Assembly: GCF_000214595.1 (NCBI RefSeq)
Contig: NZ_AFIG01000001.1
Coordinates: 558,001-622,000, forward strand
Length of the DNA stretch: 64,000 bases
Reading direction: 5' to 3'
Source: Methylophaga thalassica MP
GTDB lineage: Bacteria > Pseudomonadota > Gammaproteobacteria > Nitrosococcales > Methylophagaceae
The translations under genes were made by a program, and so were the position numbers. Shown one piece after another: positions 23,298-33,511 of this stretch. Position 1 is the stretch's first letter; each line of letters opens with the position of its first letter. The notes beneath the pieces were generated by a model. The model was not told the DNA's origin. It saw nothing but the letters and a program-made list of their open reading frames with translations, and searched no databases.

Positions 23298-23326
23298 TTG
23301 ATCTCCTTGAAGAAAGGAGATACAAT
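23298..23326 (+). promoter_or_regulatory. rplU promoter with an inverted repeat in the spacer
   Basis: A near-consensus sigma-70 promoter: -35 TTGATC (23298-23303), a 17-bp spacer, and -10 TACAAT (23321-23326). The start would be near 23333, giving a leader of about 49 bases before rplU. The spacer is almost wholly an inverted repeat, ATCTCCTT (23301-23308) and AAGGAGAT (23314-23321), with a 5-base centre, which overlaps the ends of both hexamers. The promoter elements are clear; an operator role for the repeat is inferred. Confidence 0.7.
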
Positions 23327-23381
23327 TGCCGGTCTTTTGTGGGGTAACCCGCATTAACACTATTATACTTTGGAGACAGCG

Positions 23382-23693
23382 ATGTACGCTATTGTCGCGA
23401 CTGGCGGTAAACAATACCGAGTTAAAGAGGGCGAAAAGCTCCGCATTGAAAAATTGACTGCTGAAGCCGGTGATACGGTTGAGCTTGATAAAGTTCTGTT
23501 AGTTGGCGAAGGTGAAGACATCAAAGTTGGTGCACCTTACCTTGACGGTGCTAAAGTGACTGCGAAAGTGGCAGCTAACGGCCGTGGCGATAAAGTAAAA
23601 ATCGTCAAATTCAAACGTCGTAAGCACCATCAAAAACAGATGGGTCATCGTCAAGCATATACTGAAATCGAAATCACAGGCATCTCAGCCTAA
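23382..23693 (+). CDS. rplU: 50S ribosomal protein L21
   Basis: A 103-residue ribosomal protein beginning [17 protein letters not shown], the standard L21 N-terminus, with the C-terminal [15 protein letters not shown] signature. The ATG at 23382 with TGGAGA upstream is chosen over an in-frame TTG at 23370, which would add four unconserved residues. It is followed by rpmA after 23 bp in the usual rplU-rpmA-obgE order. Confidence 0.97.
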   Translation: MYAIVATGGKQYRVKEGEKLRIEKLTAEAGDTVELDKVLLVGEGEDIKVGAPYLDGAKVTAKVAANGRGDKVKIVKFKRRKHHQKQMGHRQAYTEIEITGISA

Positions 23694-23716
23694 GAATCGG
23701 AAAAGAGGTTTAAGAA

Positions 23717-23974
23717 ATGGCTCACAAGAAAGCTGGTGGTAGTACTCGTAACGGACGTGATTCAGAGTCTAAACGCCTTGGTGTAAAACGCTACGGTGGT
23801 GAATTAGTGTCTGGTGGTAACATTTTAGTTCGTCAGCGTGGTACACGTTACCATGCAGGTCGTAACGTAGGTATCGGTAAAGACCATACTTTATTTGCGA
23901 CAGCTGAAGGTAAAGTATTATTTGAGACCAAAGGTCCTCAAAACCGTACTTTCGTCAGTGTTGTTGCTGACTAA
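23717..23974 (+). CDS. rpmA: 50S ribosomal protein L27
   Basis: An 85-residue ribosomal protein starting [20 protein letters not shown], the L27 signature, whose N-terminal tail reaches the peptidyl-transferase centre. It is full length. AAGAGGT lies upstream of the ATG. A strong terminator follows, so obgE may have its own promoter or depend on read-through. Confidence 0.97.
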   Translation: MAHKKAGGSTRNGRDSESKRLGVKRYGGELVSGGNILVRQRGTRYHAGRNVGIGKDHTLFATAEGKVLFETKGPQNRTFVSVVAD

Positions 23975-24009
23975 GAATATTTGTTAGCCCGTATGGGGCA
24001 AACAGCACA

Positions 24010-24035
24010 AAGCCCCGCTGATGCGGGGTTTTTTG
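24010..24035 (+). terminator. Rho-independent terminator after rpmA
   Basis: A G+C-rich stem CCCCGC/GCGGGG with a TGAT tetraloop, flanked by A and T runs. It begins 36 bases after the rpmA stop. Confidence 0.9.
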
Positions 24036-24078
24036 TTTCTGGCATATAGGTTTATAGTCAGAAAGAACATGAGATTAA

Positions 24079-25158
<1,080 letters not shown>

Positions 25159-25164
25159 ACCTCA

Positions 25165-26295
25165 GTGACAGAACCACATCAGCAATTATTGAATACCAAG
25201 CGCTGGGTTATCAAAATTGGCAGTGCTTTATTAACTCGTATTGGTGAAGGTCTTGATACGGATCGCATACGTTGGTTAAGTGCTGAAATAGCCGAACTAA
25301 GACGTCAGGGAAAAGAAGTAGTATTAGTCACGTCTGGATCAGTTGCTGCGGGTATGCAGAAACTGGGTTGGAAAAGACGTCCACACGAAATTCATCGTCT
25401 GCAAGCGGCTGCCAGTGTTGGTCAGATGGAGTTGGTCAACGCCTATGCCACAGAATGCGGTAAGCATGGCATTCACACCGCTCAAATCTTATTAACTCAC
25501 TCTGATTTATCAGACCGTGGCCGTCATCTTAATGCACGTAGTGCACTGCAAACGTTGCTGGAATTAGATATTCTGCCCGTGGTTAATGAGAACGATACCA
25601 TTGCTACCGAAGAAATTCGTTTTGGCGATAACGACACACTAGCAGCCATGACTGCCAACCTGGTTGAGGCCGATGTGTTAGTTATCTTGACGGATCAGGA
25701 CGGCTTGTTTGACTCCGATCCCAGAACCAATCCTGATGCCCGCATGATTGCTGCCTCAGCTGCCAGTAACGCAGCGCTTGATCAAATGGCGGGTGATAGC
25801 AAAGGTGAACTGGGCCGTGGTGGTATGACCACCAAATTATTGGCAGCACGCCGTGCGGCCCGTTCAGGTGCCTATACGGTTATTTTATCTGGTAAACATC
25901 CCGACAATCTTCGTTACTTGGCAGCAGGGCATGCCGTGGGTACATTACTTTGGCCAGACAATAAGCCGATTACTGCCAGACAGCAGTGGCTGGTGGGTCA
26001 TTTAATCGCCAAAGGGCAATTAGTGTTGGATGATGGTGCTGTGGCTGTGTTGAGAGAACAAGGGCGCAGTTTATTGCCTGTTGGAGTGACCCATGTTGAA
26101 GGCAAGTTTACACGTGGTGAATTGGTGATTTGTCGTGATGTAAATGGTAAAGAAATCGCCAGAGGGTTAGCGAATTATAATGCTGATGAGGCGCATCTGA
26201 TTAAAGGCAAACCCAGCAGTGAAATTGAATCTATCCTGGGTTATGTCGGTGAACCTGAACTTATTCACCGCGATAATCTGGTGTTAACCAGCTAA
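25165..26295 (+). CDS. proB: Glutamate 5-kinase
   Basis: A 376-residue enzyme catalysing the first step of proline synthesis. The amino-acid-kinase domain has WVIKIGSALLT near residue 14, VTSGSVAAGM and VNENDTIATEEIRFGDNDTLAA. A C-terminal PUA domain (about 275-370, GQLVLDDGAVAVL) completes the ProB architecture. The start is GTG, 6 bp after obgE, so the two are likely co-transcribed. Confidence 0.96.
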   Translation: MTEPHQQLLNTKRWVIKIGSALLTRIGEGLDTDRIRWLSAEIAELRRQGKEVVLVTSGSVAAGMQKLGWKRRPHEIHRLQAAASVGQMELVNAYATECGKHGIHTAQILLTHSDLSDRGRHLNARSALQTLLELDILPVVNENDTIATEEIRFGDNDTLAAMTANLVEADVLVILTDQDGLFDSDPRTNPDARMIAASAASNAALDQMAGDSKGELGRGGMTTKLLAARRAARSGAYTVILSGKHPDNLRYLAAGHAVGTLLWPDNKPITARQQWLVGHLIAKGQLVLDDGAVAVLREQGRSLLPVGVTHVEGKFTRGELVICRDVNGKEIARGLANYNADEAHLIKGKPSSEIESILGYVGEPELIHRDNLVLTS

Positions 26296-26324
26296 TTCAA
26301 GAGAATAATAAAAATCGCAGGCAT

Positions 26325-26353
26325 AAAAAAACCGACATTAAGTCGGTTTTTTT
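26325..26353. terminator. Bidirectional terminator between proB and rpsT
   Basis: Arms AAAAACCGAC and GTCGGTTTTT with a short ATTAA loop, A-rich before and T-rich after, so it can end both proB (+) and rpsT (-) transcripts. Confidence 0.88.
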
Positions 26354-26372
26354 ATAAAGTCGAAACTTTAAA

Positions 26373-26633
26373 TTACATTGCGCGAACAGCGTTGTTCAAA
26401 CGGCTTTTACCACGAGCAGCAGTATTCTTGTGAATAATGCCTTTTCCCGCCATACGATCTAATGCAGGCGCTGCAACTTTGAAAGCAGCAACAGCTCGTT
26501 CTTTATCACCAGCTGCGATTGCTTTTCTCAGTGCTTTAATCGTTGTACGCATCGCTGAACGTTGGCTGGCGTTACGCTGACGGTGTACTTCTGCTTGACG
26601 CGCGCGTTTTCTTGCTTGTGCCGAATTTGCCAA
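26373..26633 (-). CDS. rpsT: 30S ribosomal protein S20
   Basis: An 86-residue, Ala/Arg/Lys-rich protein starting [19 protein letters not shown], with the [19 protein letters not shown]-like C-terminal helix typical of S20. It is full length, and CTTAGGAGAAG-type Shine-Dalgarno sequence (AGGAG) precedes the ATG on the minus strand. Confidence 0.97.
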   Translation of the reverse strand: MANSAQARKRARQAEVHRQRNASQRSAMRTTIKALRKAIAAGDKERAVAAFKVAAPALDRMAGKGIIHKNTAARGKSRLNNAVRAM

Positions 26634-26702
26634 AGTGCTTCTCCTAAAAATTCATTTATCTGTAGCTAAACCTAGCTATCTGTATTTACAGATGAGCCCG
26701 AC

Positions 26703-26731
26703 ATTATCCGGATTTTAATCTGATTTGTAAA
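26703..26731 (-). promoter_or_regulatory. rpsT promoter
   Basis: Read on the minus strand: -35 TTTACA (26731-26726), 17-bp spacer, -10 GATAAT (26708-26703). A G+C-rich discriminator (GTCGGGC) follows, as expected for a stringently controlled ribosomal promoter. The start would be near 26696, 63 bases before the rpsT ATG. Confidence 0.65.
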
Positions 26732-26766
26732 TGGTATTATGTGATTATTTTTCAATAGGATGACCC

Positions 26767-27546
26767 ATGCGCATAATCACAGCCAATGTGAACGGTATTC
26801 GAGCCGCCGCCCGTAAAGGTTTTTTTGACTGGCTACCCAAGCAAAATGCAGATGTTGTCTGTATTCAGGAAACCAAAGCTCAAGTGCATCAACTTGAAGA
26901 TGATATTTTCAGGCCACAAGGATATCACTGTTATTACCATGATGCAGAGAAAAAGGGTTACAGCGGTGTGGCGCTGTATTGTAAAGCAGAGCCCGATGAA
27001 GTGATTGTGGGTATGGGTAATGAGGAGTTTGATGCGGAAGGTCGTTATATCGAAGCCCGTTTTGGTAATTTGAGCGTGATTTCGCTGTATATGCCTTCAG
27101 GTTCATCAAAAGAAGAGCGACAAATTGCCAAATATCGCTGCATGGATTTTTTTGAAAATAAAATGCAGGACATGAAAGACTCGGGTCGCGATGTATTGAT
27201 TTGTGGTGATTGGAATATTGCGCATAAAAATGAAGACATTCGTAACTGGAAAGGCAATCTGAAAAACTCTGGTTTCTTACCTGAAGAGCGCGCCTGGTTG
27301 GATAAACTGTTTGATGAAATGGGTTTTATTGATGCGTTTCGAGAGTTACCGCAGGAAGAACATCAATACACCTGGTGGTCAAACCGAGGCCAGGCCAGAG
27401 CCAATAATGTGGGATGGCGTATTGATTACCATATCTTAACGCCGGGCATGAAAGGTAAAGTCAAAGCCACAGAAATCTATCGCGATGAGTCTTTTTCGGA
27501 TCATGCACCGTTAATTATTGACTATGACTACGCGTTACCAAAATAA
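26767..27546 (+). CDS. xth: Exodeoxyribonuclease III (AP endonuclease)
   Basis: A 259-residue Mg2+-dependent DNA-repair nuclease of the Exo III/APE1 family. Motifs are NVNGIRAAARKGFFDWL at the start, QETKAQ near residue 37, catalytic YMPSGSSKEER, GDWNIAHKNEDI, and the final SDHAPLIIDYD. Full length. Its promoter region carries an extended -10 TGGTATTAT at 26732-26740 without a good -35. Confidence 0.94.
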   Translation: MRIITANVNGIRAAARKGFFDWLPKQNADVVCIQETKAQVHQLEDDIFRPQGYHCYYHDAEKKGYSGVALYCKAEPDEVIVGMGNEEFDAEGRYIEARFGNLSVISLYMPSGSSKEERQIAKYRCMDFFENKMQDMKDSGRDVLICGDWNIAHKNEDIRNWKGNLKNSGFLPEERAWLDKLFDEMGFIDAFRELPQEEHQYTWWSNRGQARANNVGWRIDYHILTPGMKGKVKATEIYRDESFSDHAPLIIDYDYALPK

Positions 27547-27566
27547 ACAAATGAACTTTATCACGC

Positions 27567-27605
27567 CATAACTCTCTGACTTATTTAACCTAACAGAGAG
27601 TTATG
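27567..27605 (+). promoter_or_regulatory. Long hairpin overlapping the ribosome-binding site of the DUF6435 micro-ORF
   Basis: Perfect 12-bp arms CATAACTCTCTG (27567-27578) and CAGAGAGTTATG (27594-27605) with a 15-base A/T-rich loop. The 3' arm contains the only Shine-Dalgarno-like stretch (GAGAG, 27596-27600) before the ATG at 27607. It could terminate xth transcripts, although the T run is missing, or it could mask translation initiation. Confidence 0.6.
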
Positions 27606-27606
27606 T

Positions 27607-27783
27607 ATGTGGTCATTATTTAAGTCTGATCCTGAGAAAAAGTTAAAAAAGCAATTAAAACAAAAGCGTGAACAGGCATTACATGCACAACGTAATGGCG
27701 ATATACGGCTGTTTGCTTCACTGACTCAGGAGGCAGAGGCGATATTGAAACAATTACAGCAAGTGCAGTCAGACAAAGCCTGA
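27607..27783 (+). CDS. DUF6435 family small protein
   Basis: A 58-residue ORF beginning MWSLFKSDPEKKLKKQLKQ, then ALHAQRNGDIRLFASLTQEAEAILKQL. It is a highly charged helical protein without a membrane segment. The MWSLFKSdPEKKL start and the AQRNGDI core are those of a family of very small gammaproteobacterial proteins named DUF6435. No function is known. It lies between xth and the convergent recQ, and its start is preceded by a strong hairpin. Confidence 0.8.
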   Translation: MWSLFKSDPEKKLKKQLKQKREQALHAQRNGDIRLFASLTQEAEAILKQLQQVQSDKA

Positions 27784-27796
27784 AAGCACGTTGTCA

Positions 27797-29923
27797 TTAA
27801 TACATGGATGCCAGAACGCAACGAATCACACCATAATCATAAGCTTCATCCAGGGCCTGATAAATCGCTTTCAGGCTCTGAGATTCATCTCCTAATGAAT
27901 CAATCGTCAGCATGATCGTGTTCAGCTCAGCATCTTCCAGGTCCAGTACGTCTTTTACATCCAGTAACCCGGCATTAATGCCTTCAGCCAGATGGCTATA
28001 AACTGTACTGAGTTTTAAATCTCGCTGTTTCGCAATGCTGTCTATCTCATGTCCTTTTTCCAGTAATAACAACGTGTCATTAATCGTGTCACTCAAGCCG
28101 TTATTCAGTAACTCAGACAAAGGATGTTGTTGAATGACCTCTAAAAACGCATGGCCGTAATGGTTGAGTTTTTGTTCGCCCACGCCGGAAATACGTTGCA
28201 TAGCCGCCATATCTGCAGGTCGGTAACGACACATCTCTAACAATGTCGCATCATGGAAAATAACGTAAGGCGGCACCCCATGTTGTTTGGCAATATCCGA
28301 GCGTAATTGACGCAATGCTTCCCAAAGTCGTTGATCTTGAGGGCGAACAGCTGTTTGTTTTTTGCCGGTTTTAGCTGTTGATTTTTTAGGCGACTGTTTT
28401 CTTAAATATAATGTTTGCTCGCCGCGGAGGACTGGTCGACATTTTTCTGTCAGCCGTAATGCGCCATAACGCTGAATATCAATATCGAGATAACCCGTGG
28501 CGATTAACTGACGGAAAATACCGCGCCATTGAGTGGCGTTCAGTTCAGAGCCGATGCCGTAGGTACTTAACTTGTCATGCTGGTTTTGTTTAATACGTTC
28601 ATCGTCACTACCAAGTAACACATCGATTAAATAATTCACCCCGAATCGTTGTTCGGTACGATAAACACAAGACAAGGCCTTTTGCGCCATTTCTGTCGCA
28701 TCAAAGCTTTCAGGAGGTGTTTGGCAATTATCACATTGCCCACATTTTTCAGGTGCTTCCTCATCAAAATAGGCCAAGATGGCCTGACGCCGACAGGTGA
28801 TGAGTTCACATAAACCGAGCATGGCATCCAATTTATGTTGTTCAACCCGTTTGATCATATCCGGCGCATTGGAGTCCTGCATAAACTGCCTCAGCGTAAT
28901 GACATCCTGCAGGCCATAAGCCATCCAGGCATTAGCCGGTAAACCATCACGGCCAGCACGGCCGGTTTCCTGATAATAGGCCTCAATATTTTTCGGTAAG
29001 TTCAGGTGAGCGACAAAACGCACATCCGGTTTATCAATGCCCATGCCAAAGGCGATGGTAGCGACAATAATCACCGCTTCTTCACGTAAAAACCGTTGTT
29101 GGTGTTTTGCTCTTACCTCGTTGGATAAGCCTGCATGATAGGGCAACGCAACCCGACCTTGTTCCTGAAGCCATTCAGCAATGGCCTCGACTTTCTTTCG
29201 CGACAGACAATAAACAATGCCGGCATCATTGGCGTGGTGTTCCTCGATAAACTGCCACAGCTGTTGTTTGGCATGGCTTGCCTCGGTAATCGCATAAAAA
29301 ATATTGTGTCGGTCAAAACTATTCAGATAAACATTGGCTTGCTGTAGATTGAGTTGTTCAATGATTTCCTGACGTGTGCGTTTATCGGCCGTGGCTGTCA
29401 GAGCAATACGAGGCACATTAGGAAAGCGTTCATGTAGTTGTCGAAGCCGTTGATACTCTGGTCGAAAGTCATGGCCCCACTGCGATACACAATGCGCTTC
29501 ATCTATTGCAAATAAGGAAATGGTTACACGACTCAATAGCGATATGGTGCGCTCATTCAGTAAACGCTCTGGGGCGATATACAATACATCAATCAACCCG
29601 TCTTCAAGTTGTTGCTCAACGCTATAGGCTTCTGAGGCTGACAAACTTGAGTTAAGAAAGGCCGCTTTCACACCCAACTCGTTTAATGCCACCACCTGAT
29701 CCTGCATTAAAGCAATCAACGGTGAAACCACAATGCCGGTGCCTGGTCGTATCAGTGCCGGAATCTGATAACAAAGTGATTTACCGCCGCCAGTTGGCAT
29801 CAATACCAGGGCATCACCACCCTGGATAACATGCTCAACGATATCGTGTTGATTATGTCGAAAGCCATTGTAACCAAAAATGTTCTGTAGCACGTCCAGT
29901 GCGGGTTGTCCTTGAGTCTGCAT
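27797..29923 (-). CDS. recQ: ATP-dependent DNA helicase RecQ
   Basis: A 708-residue superfamily 2 helicase. Motif I is [15 protein letters not shown] near residue 43, motif [20 protein letters not shown], and motif [12 protein letters not shown]. The zinc/RQC region has four cysteines ([10 protein letters not shown] then CGQCDNC) and a winged-helix segment. An HRDC domain (about 530-605, [25 protein letters not shown]) follows. About 95 further C-terminal residues ([27 protein letters not shown]) form a helix-turn-helix-like RQC-type extension. It is longer than the roughly 610-residue E. coli protein because of this tail. Confidence 0.94.
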   Translation of the reverse strand: MQTQGQPALDVLQNIFGYNGFRHNQHDIVEHVIQGGDALVLMPTGGGKSLCYQIPALIRPGTGIVVSPLIALMQDQVVALNELGVKAAFLNSSLSASEAYSVEQQLEDGLIDVLYIAPERLLNERTISLLSRVTISLFAIDEAHCVSQWGHDFRPEYQRLRQLHERFPNVPRIALTATADKRTRQEIIEQLNLQQANVYLNSFDRHNIFYAITEASHAKQQLWQFIEEHHANDAGIVYCLSRKKVEAIAEWLQEQGRVALPYHAGLSNEVRAKHQQRFLREEAVIIVATIAFGMGIDKPDVRFVAHLNLPKNIEAYYQETGRAGRDGLPANAWMAYGLQDVITLRQFMQDSNAPDMIKRVEQHKLDAMLGLCELITCRRQAILAYFDEEAPEKCGQCDNCQTPPESFDATEMAQKALSCVYRTEQRFGVNYLIDVLLGSDDERIKQNQHDKLSTYGIGSELNATQWRGIFRQLIATGYLDIDIQRYGALRLTEKCRPVLRGEQTLYLRKQSPKKSTAKTGKKQTAVRPQDQRLWEALRQLRSDIAKQHGVPPYVIFHDATLLEMCRYRPADMAAMQRISGVGEQKLNHYGHAFLEVIQQHPLSELLNNGLSDTINDTLLLLEKGHEIDSIAKQRDLKLSTVYSHLAEGINAGLLDVKDVLDLEDAELNTIMLTIDSLGDESQSLKAIYQALDEAYDYGVIRCVLASMY

Positions 29924-30101
29924 AAATAAATTCAGTGGTTAAAGCAAAGGGGCATTATGGCAAATATGCCCTGACTCTAACATCAGAGATGAACGGTAAA
30001 TTCGGTTTATCACTGAAAGACAGGCAAAATAGATAAGGCGAAATCCCCATCTCATCCCAAATGTTTATTGTTTGGGCAAAACTTAAATTTTAGGAATTCA
30101 A

Positions 30102-30449
30102 ATGAAAGACATTACCGTGGACAGTAATCCCAGCGAAGCACAATTAAAGAAAATGGGGGTTGAACATTGGCCAACATGGGAAAAAGAAGTATCCGTATTT
30201 CCCTGGTCATTTGTGACCACTGAAGTGGCATACATTGTAGAAGGGGAGTGTGTGATGACGCCAAATGATGGTGGCCCTGCGACCATATTTAAAGCGGGTG
30301 ACTTAGTTGTCTTCCCTAACGGTTATAAAGGCACATGGGAAGTGAAAAAAGCACTAAAAAAACGCTTTAAACATAAAGATGGTAACTTCGTGAAATGTGC
30401 GTTTAGCCGTTATAAAATTCTGAAAAATCGTATCAAGGCAGCTCTTTAA
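30102..30449 (+). CDS. Cupin-domain protein
   Basis: A 115-residue single-domain cupin of the DUF861/ureidoglycine-aminohydrolase-like type, with TTEVAYIVEGECVMTPNDGG and FKAGDLVVFPNGYKGTWEVKKALKKRFK. The glutamate of the first cupin motif (EGE) is present, but the usual histidine pair is not, so metal binding is doubtful. TTAGGAATTC lies before the ATG. It is a single gene between recQ and dinB. Substrate unknown. Confidence 0.75.
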   Translation: MKDITVDSNPSEAQLKKMGVEHWPTWEKEVSVFPWSFVTTEVAYIVEGECVMTPNDGGPATIFKAGDLVVFPNGYKGTWEVKKALKKRFKHKDGNFVKCAFSRYKILKNRIKAAL

Positions 30450-30548
30450 TTATATCAATAGTGCTTGGGTTGAAGGTTGAAGCTCAATGATCATAACTAA
30501 GTTCATTTCGGGTTTCTTCCTCAATCCAAACTATGGATCGTTTTATTT

Positions 30549-31637
30549 TTAAAACTCATCATTTAACGCTAAGTCTAACTGTGGTTGATGAGTCTGTACT
30601 ACCGGCACATCAAACCCACTCATACTTAATCCCACCAATCTCAGAGGTTTGATTCCAGCTTCTGTTTTTTCAAGCAATAGCGGAATGATCTGTTTTAAGT
30701 CTGTTAGTTGAATAATGTGCTCGGTGCTGTGGGCACGGGTGACTTGTTGAAAGTCAGCATATTTCACTTTGACGGTGATGGTGCGCGCTTTCAGGTTTTG
30801 TTTAACCAGGCTTTCAAAAACGCGTTCAGCCAGATCAAGCAGTTTGGCGGTTAATTCCGGGATAGAGTGAATATCTTCAGCAAAGGTGGTTTCTTTGCCC
30901 AGTGATTTACGAATGCGTTGACTGCGAACCGGGCGTTCGTCGATAGCTCGGGCAATGTTGTAGTAATACTGACCCGCTTTGCCGAAACGCTCAGTCAGTT
31001 CTGTTAATGATTTCTCACGTAGGTCCTTGCCAGTATGGATGCCGAGATTATGCATTTTGGTTTCCGTGGCGGGACCAATGCCATGAAACTTACCCACTGG
31101 AAGAGCGGCGACAAAGGCTTCGCCTTGTTCGGGTCTGATGACATAGAGCCCATTGGGTTTGTCCATATCAGAGGCAATTTTGGCGAGGAATTTATTATAG
31201 GAAACACCCGCCGAGGCGGTGAGTCGGGTTTCCTGCAAAATCTCACGTTTAATGGCCTGGGCAATCAAGGTGGCCGAACCATTAAAAGCCTCGGTGTAGG
31301 TGACATCTAAATACGCTTCATCAAGAGATAACGGCTCAACTTCAGTGGCATAACGCCAGAAAATGTCACGGATTTGATTGGAGACTTCACGGTAAGCATC
31401 AAAGCGTGGCGGCACAAATAAGGCATGTGAGCATAAACGATAGGCGCGCGAGCAGGGCATAGCCGAGTGAATGCCGTACTTTCTGGCTTCATAGCTACAG
31501 GCCGCGACCACGCCCCGGCTGTTAGGCTGGCCGCCGACGATCAGCGGTTTTCCTTTATATTCGGGATGATCACGTTGTTCAACAGAAGCAAAAAAAGCAT
31601 CCATATCGACGTGAATTATTTTGCGTTGTTTAGCCAT
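30549..31637 (-). CDS. dinB: DNA polymerase IV
   Basis: A 362-residue Y-family translesion polymerase. It starts KIIHVDMDAFFASVEQRDHPEYKGKPLIVGG, with the catalytic SLDEAYLDVT near residue 103, and has helix-hairpin-helix and little-finger regions at the expected places. It is slightly longer than the 351-residue E. coli enzyme. The C-terminus lacks the classical beta-clamp motif QLVLGL but ends QPQLDLALNDEF, where QLDLAL fits a variant clamp-binding peptide. No LexA box of correct spacing was found upstream. Confidence 0.94.
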   Translation of the reverse strand: MAKQRKIIHVDMDAFFASVEQRDHPEYKGKPLIVGGQPNSRGVVAACSYEARKYGIHSAMPCSRAYRLCSHALFVPPRFDAYREVSNQIRDIFWRYATEVEPLSLDEAYLDVTYTEAFNGSATLIAQAIKREILQETRLTASAGVSYNKFLAKIASDMDKPNGLYVIRPEQGEAFVAALPVGKFHGIGPATETKMHNLGIHTGKDLREKSLTELTERFGKAGQYYYNIARAIDERPVRSQRIRKSLGKETTFAEDIHSIPELTAKLLDLAERVFESLVKQNLKARTITVKVKYADFQQVTRAHSTEHIIQLTDLKQIIPLLLEKTEAGIKPLRLVGLSMSGFDVPVVQTHQPQLDLALNDEF

Positions 31638-31801
31638 GAGGTAGCAAGAATATCAGAAGTGTGTTCTCTTAATTTTCTCATTATCGTTGACTGCATGATG
31701 AACAGCAATATTTTCTAGTCGTCTGTATCGCTATGAACAAAAGTGGAACCAGATATACTTCAATGTTACTTTAGCTGATTCAACGCGATCTGAGACCGAT
31801 T

Positions 31802-33346
31802 TTGATAGCACGACTACGTTCATGGCAGGAGAGTTTACAAGCATTTATGCACCCGCGGGTGTTGACGATGCTTGTCTTTGGCATCATGGCGGGCCTGCCG
31901 TTATTACTGATTTTTTCCACCTTGAGTCTATGGCTTGGCGAAGTCGGCATCGCTAAAAGTGAAATCACTTATTTCAGTTGGGCGGCGCTGGGGTACTCAT
32001 TCAAATTCGTTTGGGCACCATTAGTCGACGTGATGCCTTTACCCTTATTAACCCGTTGGCTAGGACGTCGGCGTGCCTGGTTATTATTGGCGCAGTGCAT
32101 GGTGATGGGCTCCATTATTTTTATGGCGATGGTGGACCCTGCTCAAAACTCCCTGGTATGGATGGGCGTCGCCGCTGTGTGTCTGGGGTTTTCGTCGGCC
32201 ACACAGGATATCGTGACCGATGCTTACCGTATTGAGTCAGCCAATGCTGAACTGCAAGCGATGATGTCTGCGAGTTACATCGCCGGATATCGCATTGGCA
32301 TGCTGTTGGCAGGTGGCGGCGCCTTATTTCTGGCCAGTTATTTTGGCACCAGCATAGAGCATTATAATTTTGAGGCCTGGCAGTTAACCTATTGGGCAAT
32401 GGCCAGTTTATTTTTAGTTGGCATTTTGACCACATTAATCATTGATGAACCCAAGCAACAACAAGCATCAGCTTTGATCAATCGTCGCCATCATGTGCGA
32501 TTTTTTATTACCTTTTTGCTGGCGGTGAGTGCATTTATTTGTAGCTTTGCTTTGACAGCAGACTTAACCGCGCTGGCGAAACAAAAACTGGCTTTACTTC
32601 TGAGTAATGCGCAACTGGTGTCTGTTTTTATCGAGTTAATCAGATTGGTATTTGCCGGGGTTGCTGCTGCGCTGGTGGCGCTGTTGATGACACAAATAAA
32701 GTTTATCGATAAACAAAGTGTGACTCACAGCTACATCGCGCCTATTCAGGATTTCTTTACACGCTATGGCTGGTCTTTGGCTTGGTTATTATTAGCCTTG
32801 GTGGGTCTGTACCGAATCTCAGATATTGTCCTGGGCGTAGTGGCTAATCCGCTTTATCAAAGCCTTGGCTTTACCAAAAATGAAATTGCCACCGTGGTGA
32901 AAACCTTTGGTGTGTTTATGACCATTTTCGGCGCCTTTTATGGTGGGGTTCTGGTGTTACGTTATGGCGTGATGCCAATATTGATGCTGGGGGCGGTGTT
33001 ATCTGCCATTACCAATTTGTTGTTTATGCTGCTGGTGCAAAGCGGTCATGATATTACGATGCTGTATGTGGTGATTACCGCCGATAATTTATCTGGTGGC
33101 CTGGCTAATGCCGCCTTTATTGCCTTTTTGTCCAGTTTAACCAATATCTCTTTTACTGCTGTGCAGTATGCCATTTTCAGCTCATTGATGACCTTAATCC
33201 CCAAAGTGCTAGGCGGTTACTCTGGTTCTATGGTGGAGTCTATTGGGTTTGAAAATTTCTTTTTGATGACGGCACTTATGGGGCTACCTGTGTTATTACT
33301 GATTGCACTGGCCCGTAAACGATTTAATCTCACCCATCCTCAATAA
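31802..33346 (+). CDS. ampG: AmpG-like muropeptide MFS transporter
   Basis: A 514-residue inner-membrane protein with about 12-14 hydrophobic helices. The start of the domain, RVLTMLVFGIMAGLPLLLIFSTLSLWLGEVGI, and FVWAPLVDVMPLPLLTRWLGRRRAW are AmpG hallmarks; AmpG imports anhydromuropeptides for cell-wall recycling. The TTG start at 31802 gives the expected cytoplasmic prefix IARLRSWQESLQ. The first ATG, at 31847, would remove it, so the start is not certain. A hairpin follows the stop. No ampD or ampC is nearby. Confidence 0.85.
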   Translation: MIARLRSWQESLQAFMHPRVLTMLVFGIMAGLPLLLIFSTLSLWLGEVGIAKSEITYFSWAALGYSFKFVWAPLVDVMPLPLLTRWLGRRRAWLLLAQCMVMGSIIFMAMVDPAQNSLVWMGVAAVCLGFSSATQDIVTDAYRIESANAELQAMMSASYIAGYRIGMLLAGGGALFLASYFGTSIEHYNFEAWQLTYWAMASLFLVGILTTLIIDEPKQQQASALINRRHHVRFFITFLLAVSAFICSFALTADLTALAKQKLALLLSNAQLVSVFIELIRLVFAGVAAALVALLMTQIKFIDKQSVTHSYIAPIQDFFTRYGWSLAWLLLALVGLYRISDIVLGVVANPLYQSLGFTKNEIATVVKTFGVFMTIFGAFYGGVLVLRYGVMPILMLGAVLSAITNLLFMLLVQSGHDITMLYVVITADNLSGGLANAAFIAFLSSLTNISFTAVQYAIFSSLMTLIPKVLGGYSGSMVESIGFENFFLMTALMGLPVLLLIALARKRFNLTHPQ

Positions 33347-33374
33347 CTATCCTTAAATAATTCTCAAGGATAGT
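33346..33374 (+). terminator. Hairpin after ampG (weak terminator)
   Basis: Perfect 9-bp arms ACTATCCTT and AAGGATAGT with an 11-base loop directly at the ampG stop codon. No T run follows, so termination is uncertain; it may only protect the 3' end. Confidence 0.45.
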
Positions 33375-33511
33375 GACATATTGCTTGGGTGGCTAATTCA
33401 TTCAGGCCAAGGACACTGATGACTGGTCATGGAAAAGTGCAATCACCAGCTATCTGTGCCCCTGCTTCTGAAGTGGTTTATGTAACATTATTTGTCATTA
33501 TCGGGTAAAAG

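Noticed and set aside
31675-31715. Possible LexA box upstream of dinB (CTGCATGATGAACAG)
   Set aside because: It lacks the CTGT half and the spacing is one base short of the CTGT-N8-ACAG consensus.
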